Counted from the stretch's first letter, positions 7,919 through 16,575 are shown. The stretch is DNA of 32,657 nt from an uncultured Clostridia bacterium (GCA_947629695.1 CANREQ010000007.1:1-32657); one strand, 5' to 3'. Notes: a model not told the origin generated them from the sequence alone. Numbers and translations are program-made.

Positions 7919-9321
7919 ACTCCGCCTCCCAAATAAATTGCCAAAGCCGCGTCGATTTTCTCCGAGGTCGCGCCCGAATAATTTATGACGGCCGTGCCCC
8001 CGCACCCGTCCCTCGGCGCGATGAGATAATCGGAAAGGCACTTTATGCGCACCCCCGCCCTCTTTGCGGCGGCTTTTATCTCCCCGTCGGAGGCGGAATC
8101 GGGCAGGCGCAATGTCAGGTGCAATCCCCCGCCCGTCTCTATCACCTCCTTGCGGCATGTGAGCATATCCACCGCGGAGAGCAATTTTTTTCTCACTCCG
8201 CGATAATAGTTTTTCATCCTGTTGACGTGCCGCTCGAAGTACCCGCCGTCGAGCATCTGGGCAAGCGTTTTCTGCTCGAATAGAGGAACGGAATTGGCCG
8301 CGCCGCCGAAGAGCGCGCAAAAGCGGTCGTACAGCGCGGGCGGGAGCGCCATATACCCCATTCTCATCGAGGGTGCGAGCGTCTTTGAAAAGGTGTTTAT
8401 GTATATCACCCTGTCGCCGTTCATGCCGAGCATGGTCTGCAAGGGCTTGCCGAAGAGCCTGTATTCGCTGTCGTAATCGTCCTCTATTATGTACGCGCCG
8501 CGGCTTTCCGCCCAATTCAACAGGCGCGCCCTGTTCGCGGCGGGCATTATCGCGCCCGTCGGATATTGGTGGGAAGGCGAGATGTGCAACGCGCACGCGC
8601 CGGTCTTTTCCACTTCCCCGCAGTCCGCGCCGCTTTCGCCCACGGATATGGGAAGGCAACGCGCGCCGTTCAGCGCATACGTGCGGGAGACAGAGCCGTA
8701 CCCGGGATTTTCCACCGCGTATTCCCTCTCCCTGCCGAGAAGCTGTACTATCGTGCCGTACAGATTTTCCGCGCCAGAGCCGATGACAATACAGCGCGGG
8801 TCCACGCTCACCCCGCGGGAGCGGTACAGATAGGCGGCTATCGAACTTTTAAGGGCAAAGTCACCATCCGCGGGCACGCGCGCAAGTAAGTGTTCTCCCT
8901 CTTCCGAAAGGGTGCGCCGCATGAGCTTTGCCCAGACCGAAAAGGGAAACAGCTCCGCCGGAGCCACGCCCGTGACCAGATCGAGCGTATATCCCCCTCT
9001 ATCCTCACGCCCGCCGTACGCGCTGTCCGTCCCCTGCGGCATGCGCCCGCTTTCCTCCGCACCCGAAAAAGACGACGGACGGCCTACGTCCACATCCGCG
9101 ACGAAATACCCCTTCCTTTCGGCGGAGGTTACGTACCCTTCCGCGAGCAACTGCTCATACGCCGTCTGCACGGTGATTACGCTCACCCCGAGGTGCGCCG
9201 CGAGGGCGCGCTTGCCCGGCAGCTTTTCGCCGCATTTAAGCCGCCCCTTCAAGATATCTTCGCGGATACGGCGGTATAAGTCGTAATATTTATTTTTTTC
9301 GGATAACTCGTAGGTCAGCAT
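7915..9321 (-). CDS. MocR/PdxR-type regulator (GntR wHTH fused to class I aminotransferase domain)
   Basis: GntR wHTH 'KLPGKRALAAHLGVSVITVQTAYEQLLAEGYV' followed by PLP aminotransferase fold 'SHQYPTGAIM', 'YIIEDDYDSEYR', 'TFSKTLAPSMRMGY'. Confidence 0.9.
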   Translation of the reverse strand: MLTYELSEKNKYYDLYRRIREDILKGRLKCGEKLPGKRALAAHLGVSVITVQTAYEQLLAEGYVTSAERKGYFVADVDVGRPSSFSGAEESGRMPQGTDSAYGGREDRGGYTLDLVTGVAPAELFPFSVWAKLMRRTLSEEGEHLLARVPADGDFALKSSIAAYLYRSRGVSVDPRCIVIGSGAENLYGTIVQLLGREREYAVENPGYGSVSRTYALNGARCLPISVGESGADCGEVEKTGACALHISPSHQYPTGAIMPAANRARLLNWAESRGAYIIEDDYDSEYRLFGKPLQTMLGMNGDRVIYINTFSKTLAPSMRMGYMALPPALYDRFCALFGGAANSVPLFEQKTLAQMLDGGYFERHVNRMKNYYRGVRKKLLSAVDMLTCRKEVIETGGGLHLTLRLPDSASDGEIKAAAKRAGVRIKCLSDYLIAPRDGCGGTAVINYSGATSEKIDAALAIYLGGGV

Positions 9322-9340
9322 ACAATTCAAACGCCTTTCT

Positions 9341-9397
9341 GGTATTATAAAATTATATTGTTTTGGTTATTTCAATAATATCAAATTTATTTATAAT
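9341..9397. promoter_or_regulatory. Divergent regulatory region with inverted repeat (candidate MocR operator) and -10 of the ECF gene
   Basis: GGTATTAT (9341-9348) and ATAATATC (9375-9382) form an imperfect inverted repeat; TATAAT at 9392-9397. Confidence 0.45.
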
Positions 9398-9431
9398 AGT
9401 CAACGAAATCAAAGGGCAAAAGGAGTTTATT

Positions 9432-10073
9432 ATGAGCGTAAATCAAAAAACCAAAGACAAAATATACTTTTCGGCAAAATGGATAGCCTGCGTGGCGATG
9501 CTGACGGCTCTCGTTGTGGTTTTGGGATATATCCCCGGCATACCCATACTTACGGGGAAAATATATTGGTGCGACTTCGCCATCTTCATGGCGGCATATC
9601 TTCTCGACCCGTTGGGCGCGACAATAGTAGGCGGGATAGGCTCTTCCTTTTTCGATTTGTTCGGCATAAACGGAACGGCATATAACGCAATACCCTCGCT
9701 GATTATCCACGGCTTGCAGGGGCTTACCGCTTCTTTTATATTTATGCTGTTAAAAAAGCTGTTCTGCAAAGGCGGGGGCAATTTGAAAGAGGGAATAATT
9801 GCCGCAATTTCCTCTGTTTTGCCCGCACTGATTGTGATTTTCGGTTACTTTGTCAAGCGCATTACGTGGGAAGCCAAGCCCGCCGCCGTAGCTTTTTTGA
9901 AGATGCCCGCAAACGTTTTGCAGGAAGTAATAGGCATAGCCGTGGCGATAATAATCTGCTATGCGTGCAGACTTAAAGTGCAATTACAAAAAGCCCGCTT
10001 AATCCCCGCCTTAAAGACAACAACCGAAACGGAAAATAAAGAGAACCCCTCACACTCCAAGCAAGAAAATTAA
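9432..10073 (+). CDS. ECF transporter S component, probable B6-type vitamer uptake by context
   Basis: Hydrophobic S-component layout ('GYIPGIPILTGKIYWCDFAIFMAAYLLDPLGATIVGGIGSSFFDLF', 'PANVLQEVIG'); divergent MocR regulator; SD AAAAGGAG before ATG 9432. Confidence 0.75.
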   Translation: MSVNQKTKDKIYFSAKWIACVAMLTALVVVLGYIPGIPILTGKIYWCDFAIFMAAYLLDPLGATIVGGIGSSFFDLFGINGTAYNAIPSLIIHGLQGLTASFIFMLLKKLFCKGGGNLKEGIIAAISSVLPALIVIFGYFVKRITWEAKPAAVAFLKMPANVLQEVIGIAVAIIICYACRLKVQLQKARLIPALKTTTETENKENPSHSKQEN

Positions 10074-10090
10074 CGCAAAATAATTGCAAG

Positions 10091-10129
10091 GGGCGGAGCG
10101 CAAAATTTTGCGCTCCGCCCTTATTTTTT
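10091..10129. terminator. Terminator between convergent ECF gene and icd
   Basis: 30-nt perfect palindrome GGGCGGAGCGCAAAATTTTGCGCTCCGCCC then TTATTTTTT. Confidence 0.85.
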
Positions 10130-10154
10130 GGTTATCCGCCGCATATTACGGGGT

Positions 10155-11363
10155 CTACTGCAATTTTTCGGCGATTTTATATAAAAATTCCCTGCTCTCG
10201 CACTTGTGTGGAGTTACGCCCTCTTTTTTGAAGAGGGGAACCAAATCGCCCGTCATAAATCCCTCTTCTATGGTCGTTACCGTCGCCCTTTCGAGCCGCT
10301 TTGCAAACGCGGTGAGTTCGGGGATATCGTCCAGCTCCCCTCTCTTGGCAAGCGCGCCCGTCCACGCCCATATGGTCGCGACGGAGTTGGTGGAAGTCTC
10401 CTCGCCCTTTTGCCACTTGTAGTAGTGCCGCGTGACCGTGCCGTGCGCCGCCTCGAACTCGTATTTTTTATCGGGGGAGACGAGCACGGAGCTCATCATT
10501 CCCAGCGAGCCGTACGCCGTGGCGACCATGTCGCTCATCACGTCTCCGTCGTAGTTTTTGCACGCCCACAGCACGCCGCCGTCGCTCCTCACGATGCGCG
10601 CCACAACGTCGTCTATCAGCGTGTACATATAATAAATGCCGGCGGCCTCGAATTTATCCTTGAACTCCTCCTCATAAATTTGCGCGAAAATGTCCTTGAA
10701 ACGGTGGTCGTATGTCTTGGAGATAGTGTCCTTCGCGCCCAGCCATACGGGCAAATTATTTTCCAGCGCGTAGGCAAAGCAACTGCGCGCAAAGGATTTT
10801 ACGGAATCGTCGGTGTTGTGCACGCCCTGAACTATCCCGTCACCCTCAAAGCCGTGAATGAGCTTGCGGGATTTCTCTTTTCCGTCTTTGCCGCACACGA
10901 CCAGATACACGCTGTCGCCCGCGTCCGCACGCGTTTCCACGTTGTTGTAAATATCGCCGTAGGCGTGGCGGGCGAGCACTATGGGCTTTTTCCAGCCGGG
11001 CAGATAGGGGGAAATTCCGTCAACCAACACGGGCGCGCGGAATACGGTGCCGTCGAGTATGCGCCGTATGGTGCCGTTTGGGCTCTTCCACATGCTCTTG
11101 AGGTTGTATTCCTCCACCCTCTGCGCGTTGGGGGTTATTGTCGCGCACTTGACGGCGACCCCCAGCCTCTTTGTTGCAAGCGCGCTTTCGGCGGTCACTT
11201 TGTCCTCCGTCCTGTCGCGCTCGGGTAGTCCCAAGTCATAGTACTCCGTCTTTAAATCGACATACGGCTCTATCAGAATTTCCTTTATCCACCGCCAGAG
11301 TACGCGCGTCATCTCATCGCCGTCCATCTCCACGAGGGGCGTTTTCATGCCGATTTTAGCCAC
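10155..11363 (-). CDS. icd: NADP-dependent isocitrate dehydrogenase, eukaryotic-like type
   Basis: MDGDEMTRVLWRWIKEILI, CATITPNAQRVEEYNLKSMWKSPNGTIRRILDGTVFR, YDGDVMSDMVA; ends on TAG with TAA two codons further. Confidence 0.93.
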   Translation of the reverse strand: MAKIGMKTPLVEMDGDEMTRVLWRWIKEILIEPYVDLKTEYYDLGLPERDRTEDKVTAESALATKRLGVAVKCATITPNAQRVEEYNLKSMWKSPNGTIRRILDGTVFRAPVLVDGISPYLPGWKKPIVLARHAYGDIYNNVETRADAGDSVYLVVCGKDGKEKSRKLIHGFEGDGIVQGVHNTDDSVKSFARSCFAYALENNLPVWLGAKDTISKTYDHRFKDIFAQIYEEEFKDKFEAAGIYYMYTLIDDVVARIVRSDGGVLWACKNYDGDVMSDMVATAYGSLGMMSSVLVSPDKKYEFEAAHGTVTRHYYKWQKGEETSTNSVATIWAWTGALAKRGELDDIPELTAFAKRLERATVTTIEEGFMTGDLVPLFKKEGVTPHKCESREFLYKIAEKLQ

Positions 11364-11408
11364 GGTTTTATCCTCCGTTCATATCTTTTTCTGCATTTTA
11401 CACTAAAA

Positions 11409-12509
11409 TCACTTCAATTTGCAAGCGTTTGCGGGGAGATTATCTATAATCCCCGTCCTGACGCGCATTTTGCTTTCTTCTGCCTTGAAATCCTTTTCGG
11501 CCTGCTCCACGAGTTTGAGCAATACGCCGCCGAAAGAGGCGAAGCTGTCCGAAAGCAGATATTGGGAGAGCGACCCCGGCACGGTGTTTATCTCGCTGAC
11601 GAATATGTCGTCGCCCCGCATTATGTAGTCGAAGCGCACTATGCCGCGCATGCCCAGCGCGCCGTACACCCTTTCCGTCTGCCCTTTGATAAAGCCGGAT
11701 ATATCCGGCGGGAGATCGGCGGGAAGCGCGCGCCTGCCGCCGCCCGAATATTTGTCGTCGTAGGAAAGGAGCTCCCCGCCCGCGAACACTTCCTCCACCG
11801 CGGAGGTTATTATCCTGCCGCCGTAGGTATAGACCGCGCAGTTGAATTCCCTGCGGGGAGACAAAAACTCCTCCACTATCACGCCGTCGCCGAGGGCGAA
11901 CGCCGTATCCAGCGCGGATAAAAGCTCCTCTTTGCTTTCCGCTTTTTCTATGCCTATGCTCGAGCCCAAGCGGCAGGGTTTGATTATCACGGGATAGCCT
12001 ATATCCGCCGCCGCGACGGCCGCGCTTTCGCTGTCGCGGACATAGGCGTATTTCGCCACCTTCACGCCGAGGCTCTGCAGCACGAGTTTTGTGTAGTACT
12101 TATCCATAAACGCCGCGCTTTCGAATATCCCAGCCGAGGCAAAGGGTATTTTGTTGAGGGCAAACAGCCCCGCAACGCCTCCCCCCTCGCCGTAGCCGCC
12201 GTGACAGCAATTGAGCGCGCAGGCGATTGTAGCCCCGCCCTTGTATTTCCCGTTCTTGCCCGAAAACGCAACGCCGCCCCGCTTTACGCCGGCGGCGTAA
12301 GCGCGCGGGATTTTTCCGCCGCGGAAGCAGGATATATCGCCTAAATTTTCCCCCGCGAGCATTTCGCCCTCCCGCGTGATATAAATGGGCAAAACGCTCT
12401 TGCCCGCCTTTTTCAATACATTGCACGTCATCGTGCCCGTGATGACGGAAACTTCGTGTTCGTTGGAATCCCCGCCGAAAATCACGGCCGCATCGTAGTG
12501 TCCGAGCAT
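11409..12509 (-). CDS. ddl: D-alanine--D-alanine ligase
   Basis: VIFGGDSNEHEVSV, IKPCRLGSSIGIEKA, YDDKYSGGGRRALPADLP, VSEINTVPGSLSQYLLS. Confidence 0.93.
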   Translation of the reverse strand: MLGHYDAAVIFGGDSNEHEVSVITGTMTCNVLKKAGKSVLPIYITREGEMLAGENLGDISCFRGGKIPRAYAAGVKRGGVAFSGKNGKYKGGATIACALNCCHGGYGEGGGVAGLFALNKIPFASAGIFESAAFMDKYYTKLVLQSLGVKVAKYAYVRDSESAAVAAADIGYPVIIKPCRLGSSIGIEKAESKEELLSALDTAFALGDGVIVEEFLSPRREFNCAVYTYGGRIITSAVEEVFAGGELLSYDDKYSGGGRRALPADLPPDISGFIKGQTERVYGALGMRGIVRFDYIMRGDDIFVSEINTVPGSLSQYLLSDSFASFGGVLLKLVEQAEKDFKAEESKMRVRTGIIDNLPANACKLK

Positions 12510-12569
12510 AAAAAAACACCCCCTTTAAACGTAGCTTTCTCTTGCGGAAAACCGCTTTATCGGGGGTGC
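12510..12569 (-). promoter_or_regulatory. murF-ddl intergenic RNA hairpin overlapping the ddl SD
   Basis: Minus strand CACCCCC...GCGG-TTTT-CCGC...AAAGGGGGTG-TTTTTTT-ATG: the 7-bp stem (12517-12523/12562-12568) contains the SD and is followed by a T-run immediately before the start. Confidence 0.55.
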
Positions 12570-12602
12570 AATATTCATTTTACTCTTAAAGACTCCGCCG
12601 CG

Positions 12603-14204
12603 TTACAGATAAATATCGGGCAGGTCGTTCAAAAACAGCACGCAGTCGCCCTTGCCGATTATATCCTTGAGCTTATCCTGCGCCTTGGCGAGAGTGGGAA
12701 CTATACAAATCTTCCGCATATCCCCGCCGCCCTCTTTGTAACCGTTTTGCACGGCGGTCACCAGCGTCTCGCCCACCAATATGACGTAATCGAGCCCGAC
12801 AAGCTCCTTGCCGAGCGCGGAATTTTCCTCTTCCTCGAGAATGCCGAGCTCCACCAGCCCCGGGGTCACGACGATTTTTTTGCCGCCGAAGGAGCGGAGA
12901 ACGCCCAGCGCGGCCCGCGCGCCCGAGGTGTTGGAGTTGTACCCGTCGTCGAGGATGTTCACGCCGTTGCTCCGGATGAGTTGCAGCCTGTGTTCGGTGA
13001 AATCCAGCTCCGGGATAATTGCGCAAATATCTTCCGCGGAAACGCCCATTTCATAGGCTATGGCGGCGCTTATGCCGATATTGAAGGCGTTGTGCGCGCC
13101 GAGCAGGCGGCTCTTCAAATTATATTTCTTGCCGCCCAAAGTAAGCGTAAAGGATGTGCCCGTGCAGTCCGCAACGACGTCGGAAACGCAGTCGCACTTT
13201 TGCTTGGGGCCCACGGTTTGCGCGAAATAATCGTAGCAATCGGCGGCTATAAAGCACATCTGCGAAGTAGCCGCAATTATTTCACCCTTTGTCTTTATTA
13301 TGTTGCCGAGCGTTTTGAAGCTTTCGAGGTGCTGGGGGCATATCCCCGTTATCGCGGAGTAATCGGGCGGGCATAGGGCGCACAGCTCTTCAATGTCGCC
13401 CACGTTGCGCGCGCCCATCTCGGCGATAAAGACGTCGTACGAGGAAAAATCACCGCCGTTTATGCACTTGGCTATGCCGAGCGGCGTGTTGTATGAGGCG
13501 GGCGTGGCGAGCACTTTGTACTTCGCCCCCAAAAGGGCGGCGAGCATGTTTTTAACGCTCGTCTTTCCGTAACTGCCCGTAACCGCCACGATTTTTACGT
13601 GCGAGGCGGCCACGGCGGATTTCGCCTTTTTGATATATCCCCTGTTTTTGGGGACTTCGTAGCAAAGCGTGATGAGGTTTGCAAGGCTTACAAGCGGATA
13701 GACAAGCGGGCAGAACAGACCCAGCGCGCAGTATTTGAGGCAGGAAAACAGGGGTTGGCCCCAACAGTAATCGGCAAAATTGAGAAGAGTCGCCGCCAGA
13801 TAGACGAGCACGGCGCACACCAAAAACAGCACGACGAGAAGCCGCTTGAAGCGCGGCGTAGCAGTCGCGGGGCTTTTAAGCGCGTATTTCGCGTCCGAAT
13901 AGATATACAGCGAAAAGAAAATCACATAAGCGCACAGCCCTATCAAAGCGGCCCACTTGCCCGCAAAGTAAAAGCAGAGCGAGATGACCGCGCACGCCAA
14001 AATACTCGCGAAAGCGAGAAGATCAAGGCGCGTCTGCGCGAGGTTTTTCTTGCGGCGCAACCAGCCGAAAAGCCTGCCGTTTTTGTATCCGCAGGCCTGC
14101 AACATGCCGACGGGCTTGAGACATACGGCCGTCAGAAACGCGGCGAACGCAAGCGCGATGAGCGCACATTCCACCGTCTTTGGTACGGAAATGAAAATCC
14201 CCAT
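12603..14204 (-). CDS. murF: UDP-N-acetylmuramoyl-tripeptide--D-alanyl-D-alanine ligase with N-terminal membrane domain
   Basis: VTGSYGKTSVKNMLAALL, EMGARNVGDIEELC, DDGYNSNTSGARAALGVL; about 190 aa of hydrophobic N-terminal sequence; SD AGAGG before ATG 14204; next to ddl. Confidence 0.85.
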   Translation of the reverse strand: MGIFISVPKTVECALIALAFAAFLTAVCLKPVGMLQACGYKNGRLFGWLRRKKNLAQTRLDLLAFASILACAVISLCFYFAGKWAALIGLCAYVIFFSLYIYSDAKYALKSPATATPRFKRLLVVLFLVCAVLVYLAATLLNFADYCWGQPLFSCLKYCALGLFCPLVYPLVSLANLITLCYEVPKNRGYIKKAKSAVAASHVKIVAVTGSYGKTSVKNMLAALLGAKYKVLATPASYNTPLGIAKCINGGDFSSYDVFIAEMGARNVGDIEELCALCPPDYSAITGICPQHLESFKTLGNIIKTKGEIIAATSQMCFIAADCYDYFAQTVGPKQKCDCVSDVVADCTGTSFTLTLGGKKYNLKSRLLGAHNAFNIGISAAIAYEMGVSAEDICAIIPELDFTEHRLQLIRSNGVNILDDGYNSNTSGARAALGVLRSFGGKKIVVTPGLVELGILEEEENSALGKELVGLDYVILVGETLVTAVQNGYKEGGGDMRKICIVPTLAKAQDKLKDIIGKGDCVLFLNDLPDIYL

Positions 14205-14282
14205 TTTATCCTCTTTCCCCGCAAGTTGCCCCGCGGGCTTTGATACTCTTTGAAAAATCCCGAAGCTCCCCACGGCCGGATG

Positions 14283-15008
14283 TCAGCCGCCTAAAAAGGA
14301 GAGCATTATTTTGTTGAACTCCTCCGCATGCTCGCAAAAGCAGAAGTGCCCGCCGTCGATAATCGCCAGGCGGCTTCCCGCTATGCAGGAGTTGAATATC
14401 TCCCCCTCTTCGGAGGGCGGGGTCACCCCGTCGCTGCGGCCGTAGACGAGAAGGGTGGGCAGTGAGACTTTGCGCGCGCAGTCGCGCAGATCCTCGTTGA
14501 CTATGAGCTTGTAACTCTCCCTTTCGACGGGCGAAAGAGAGCGGTATTCCTCGCTTCCGAAGTGCCTTTCTGCAAAGCGCGGAAAGAGTTTTTTTACCCG
14601 CCTGTACGCCTTTACCCGCCGCATATATCGGGGGGAACGGGGTTTTACGACGCCCGCGCCGCCGCAGATTACAAGCTTGCCGAACTCCCCTGCCGGCCGC
14701 CCGCACAGGTATTTGAACGCCACCCGCGCGCCGAAGGAATGGGCTATTATGTGCGGCCTTTCAAGGCCCTCCGCCTTGATGAATTTATCCAGCCATTCTG
14801 CGTAATCGCCGACCGACCACGGCCTTTTTAAAGGCGCGCTTGAGCCGAACCCCGGCATATCGGGTGCGACCGCGCGGTAGCCGTTTTGCTCCAGAGCCTT
14901 TATCTGATAGTAGAAACTTTGCGCGCACGATTTGTATCCGTGCAGAAGGAGAGTATTCTTCCCCTCTCCGCGCGCGATAACGCCGCAATAATTTCCGTCA
15001 ATGAAAAT
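14283..15008 (-). CDS. Alpha/beta hydrolase; start codon non-canonical or lost
   Basis: In-frame 'FIDGNYCGVIARGEGKNTLLLHGYKSCAQSFYYQIKALEQNGYRAVAPDMPGFGSS' and IAHSFGARVAFKYL; open back to TAA at 15030 with no ATG/GTG/TTG before the conserved N-terminus. ATT at 15008 used provisionally. Confidence 0.75.
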   Translation of the reverse strand: MFIDGNYCGVIARGEGKNTLLLHGYKSCAQSFYYQIKALEQNGYRAVAPDMPGFGSSAPLKRPWSVGDYAEWLDKFIKAEGLERPHIIAHSFGARVAFKYLCGRPAGEFGKLVICGGAGVVKPRSPRYMRRVKAYRRVKKLFPRFAERHFGSEEYRSLSPVERESYKLIVNEDLRDCARKVSLPTLLVYGRSDGVTPPSEEGEIFNSCIAGSRLAIIDGGHFCFCEHAEEFNKIMLSFLGG

Positions 15009-15054
15009 GAATTTATACCCCCAACGGCTTTATTGCGATTGCCCTTTGCCCGCC

Positions 15055-15489
15055 TTAAAGCGACTTTACCATTACGAGGCAATCCTCGCCGTCAAAGTAG
15101 TAACGCGTGCGCGCATACGCGCCGACAAAGCCGCACTTCAAATACATGCTCATCGCGGGCGCATTGGAAACGCGCACCTCGAGGTACGTTTTCTCCGCGC
15201 CGCGCGCTTTCGCCTCCGAAAGCAGTCCTTCAACGATGGCCGTGCCCACGCCGCTTCGCCTGAAATTTTCGGAGACCGCAACGTTTTCGAGGTCGGAAGA
15301 ATCCGCCGCGCAGGTGATACAGCCGTAGCCTATTATCTCCCCGCCGTCCTCGGCGACGAGGCCGAAACTCGCGTTGCTTTCAAACGCCGACACGAGGGTG
15401 TGATAACTCCACGCTTCGGCGGCGAAACACTCCTTTTCTATGCCCGACACGGAGAGAATATCTTCGAATTTCCACTTGCGGATATTCAT
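15055..15489 (-). CDS. rimI: Ribosomal protein S18-alanine N-acetyltransferase (GNAT)
   Basis: ENVAVSENFRRSGVGTAIVEGLL, YLEVRVSNAPAMSMYLKCGF; next to tsaB. Confidence 0.9.
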   Translation of the reverse strand: MNIRKWKFEDILSVSGIEKECFAAEAWSYHTLVSAFESNASFGLVAEDGGEIIGYGCITCAADSSDLENVAVSENFRRSGVGTAIVEGLLSEAKARGAEKTYLEVRVSNAPAMSMYLKCGFVGAYARTRYYFDGEDCLVMVKSL

Positions 15490-16115
15490 ATCTTGCCCTC
15501 CTTGGCCTCGAGCTCTTCCTCGGCCTGCGATTTTTTGACATACAGGGCCGTCAAAAAGCCCTCGCGCCCCATGTCAAGGCAGTAGTGCGAGATCGCGGGG
15601 AGGAGACATTCCCCCGCGCAAAGGCGGGTATAGCCCGGCAAAGACAGCTCTTCAAACCCGTAAACGGGGCGGTTTAACGCGAGGAGCTCCCCGCAGGACA
15701 AAAAGCGCGGGGATATGTCGCACGCACCCGCTTGGGTCTATCCCGCGGCATAGAAATTGCCGTGTCCTGCGTCTATAGCCACGGCAAACGGACAATCGCT
15801 TTTAACATTATATGAGAGCATCTCAAACGCGGTTACGCCCGCCGCCCGCTTGCCGAGCGCCATGGCAAAGCCCTTGACGCAGGAAATGCCTATGCGTATG
15901 CCCGTAAAGGAGCCTGGGCCCGTCACCGCCGCGAAAAAATCGCACTCCGCGGGGGACAGAGAGGCGCGCGAAAGCACGCGGTCTATCTCATCTTGCAAGA
16001 TCACGGAGTGGTTGAGCGCGCAATCGGGGATAAAGCTCCTTTCCGCCTTCCCGTCCTTTACCGCGACGACGGTGAGATAGCGCGAGGAAGTGTCCACGGC
16101 GAGGAAGTTACTCAC
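15486..16115 (-). CDS. tsaB: tRNA t6A37 threonylcarbamoyl transferase subunit TsaB, interrupted by in-frame TAG at 15738-15740
   Basis: MSNFLAVDTSSRYL...VTGPGSFTGIRIG...AIDAGHGNFYAAG-[TAG]-TQAGACDISPRFLSCGEL...LTALYVKKSQAEEE all in one frame; TGA overlaps the rimI ATG, and GTG start overlaps the tsaE stop. Confidence 0.85.
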
Positions 16116-16512
16116 AGATTATCTCCCTGTTCGCGCACGATATGCGCTTTATCGTCACCTTTTTGCACCCTTCGGGGAGAGCGTCTTTGATATTTTCCGC
16201 CCATTCTATCAGGCATATGCCCTCGCCGCCGAAATAATCGGTCAGCCCGAGGGCGCGCGCCGCGTCCCCGCTTGCAAGCCTGTAACAATCGTAATGATAA
16301 AGCTTGCCGCCGTAGTCGTTCATGTAGGCGTATGTGGGGCTGGTTATCTCCTCTTCTATCCCGAGGCCTTGGGCGACGCCCTTTGCGAATACCGTCTTGC
16401 CGGCGCCCATTTCACCTTCCAAAAGCACCACGTCGCCCGCTTTCAGCGAACGCGCATATTCCTTTGCAAATTGTATCGTAGCGTCCTCGCTACCCGTTAA
16501 AAAAATTGCCAT
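16108..16512 (-). CDS. tsaE: tRNA threonylcarbamoyladenosine biosynthesis ATPase TsaE
   Basis: LLEGEMGAGKTVFAKGVAQGLG Walker A, ITSPTYAYMNDY, HYDCYRL; ends IEWAENI. Confidence 0.95.
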   Translation of the reverse strand: MAIFLTGSEDATIQFAKEYARSLKAGDVVLLEGEMGAGKTVFAKGVAQGLGIEEEITSPTYAYMNDYGGKLYHYDCYRLASGDAARALGLTDYFGGEGICLIEWAENIKDALPEGCKKVTIKRISCANREIICE

Positions 16513-16575
16513 ACGGGTACATTATACACCCGCACGGCAATTATTGCAATTATTCGCACCTTATTTTATGCGCGC

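Noticed and set aside
7469-8659. 396-aa minus ORF taken as one protein
   Set aside because: Only the last 149 aa (from 7918) are a real HNH protein; the Arg-rich upstream part is an alternate frame of the MocR gene.
10206-11228. 340-aa plus-strand ORF
   Set aside because: Fully antisense to icd; composition-driven shadow ORF with no recognisable domain.
12456-13376. 306-aa plus-strand ORF
   Set aside because: Antisense shadow of ddl/murF.
15738-15740. TAG in tsaB as selenocysteine-type recoding
   Set aside because: Selenocysteine uses TGA with a SECIS hairpin; the codon here is TAG, so only amber decoding, mutation or error apply.
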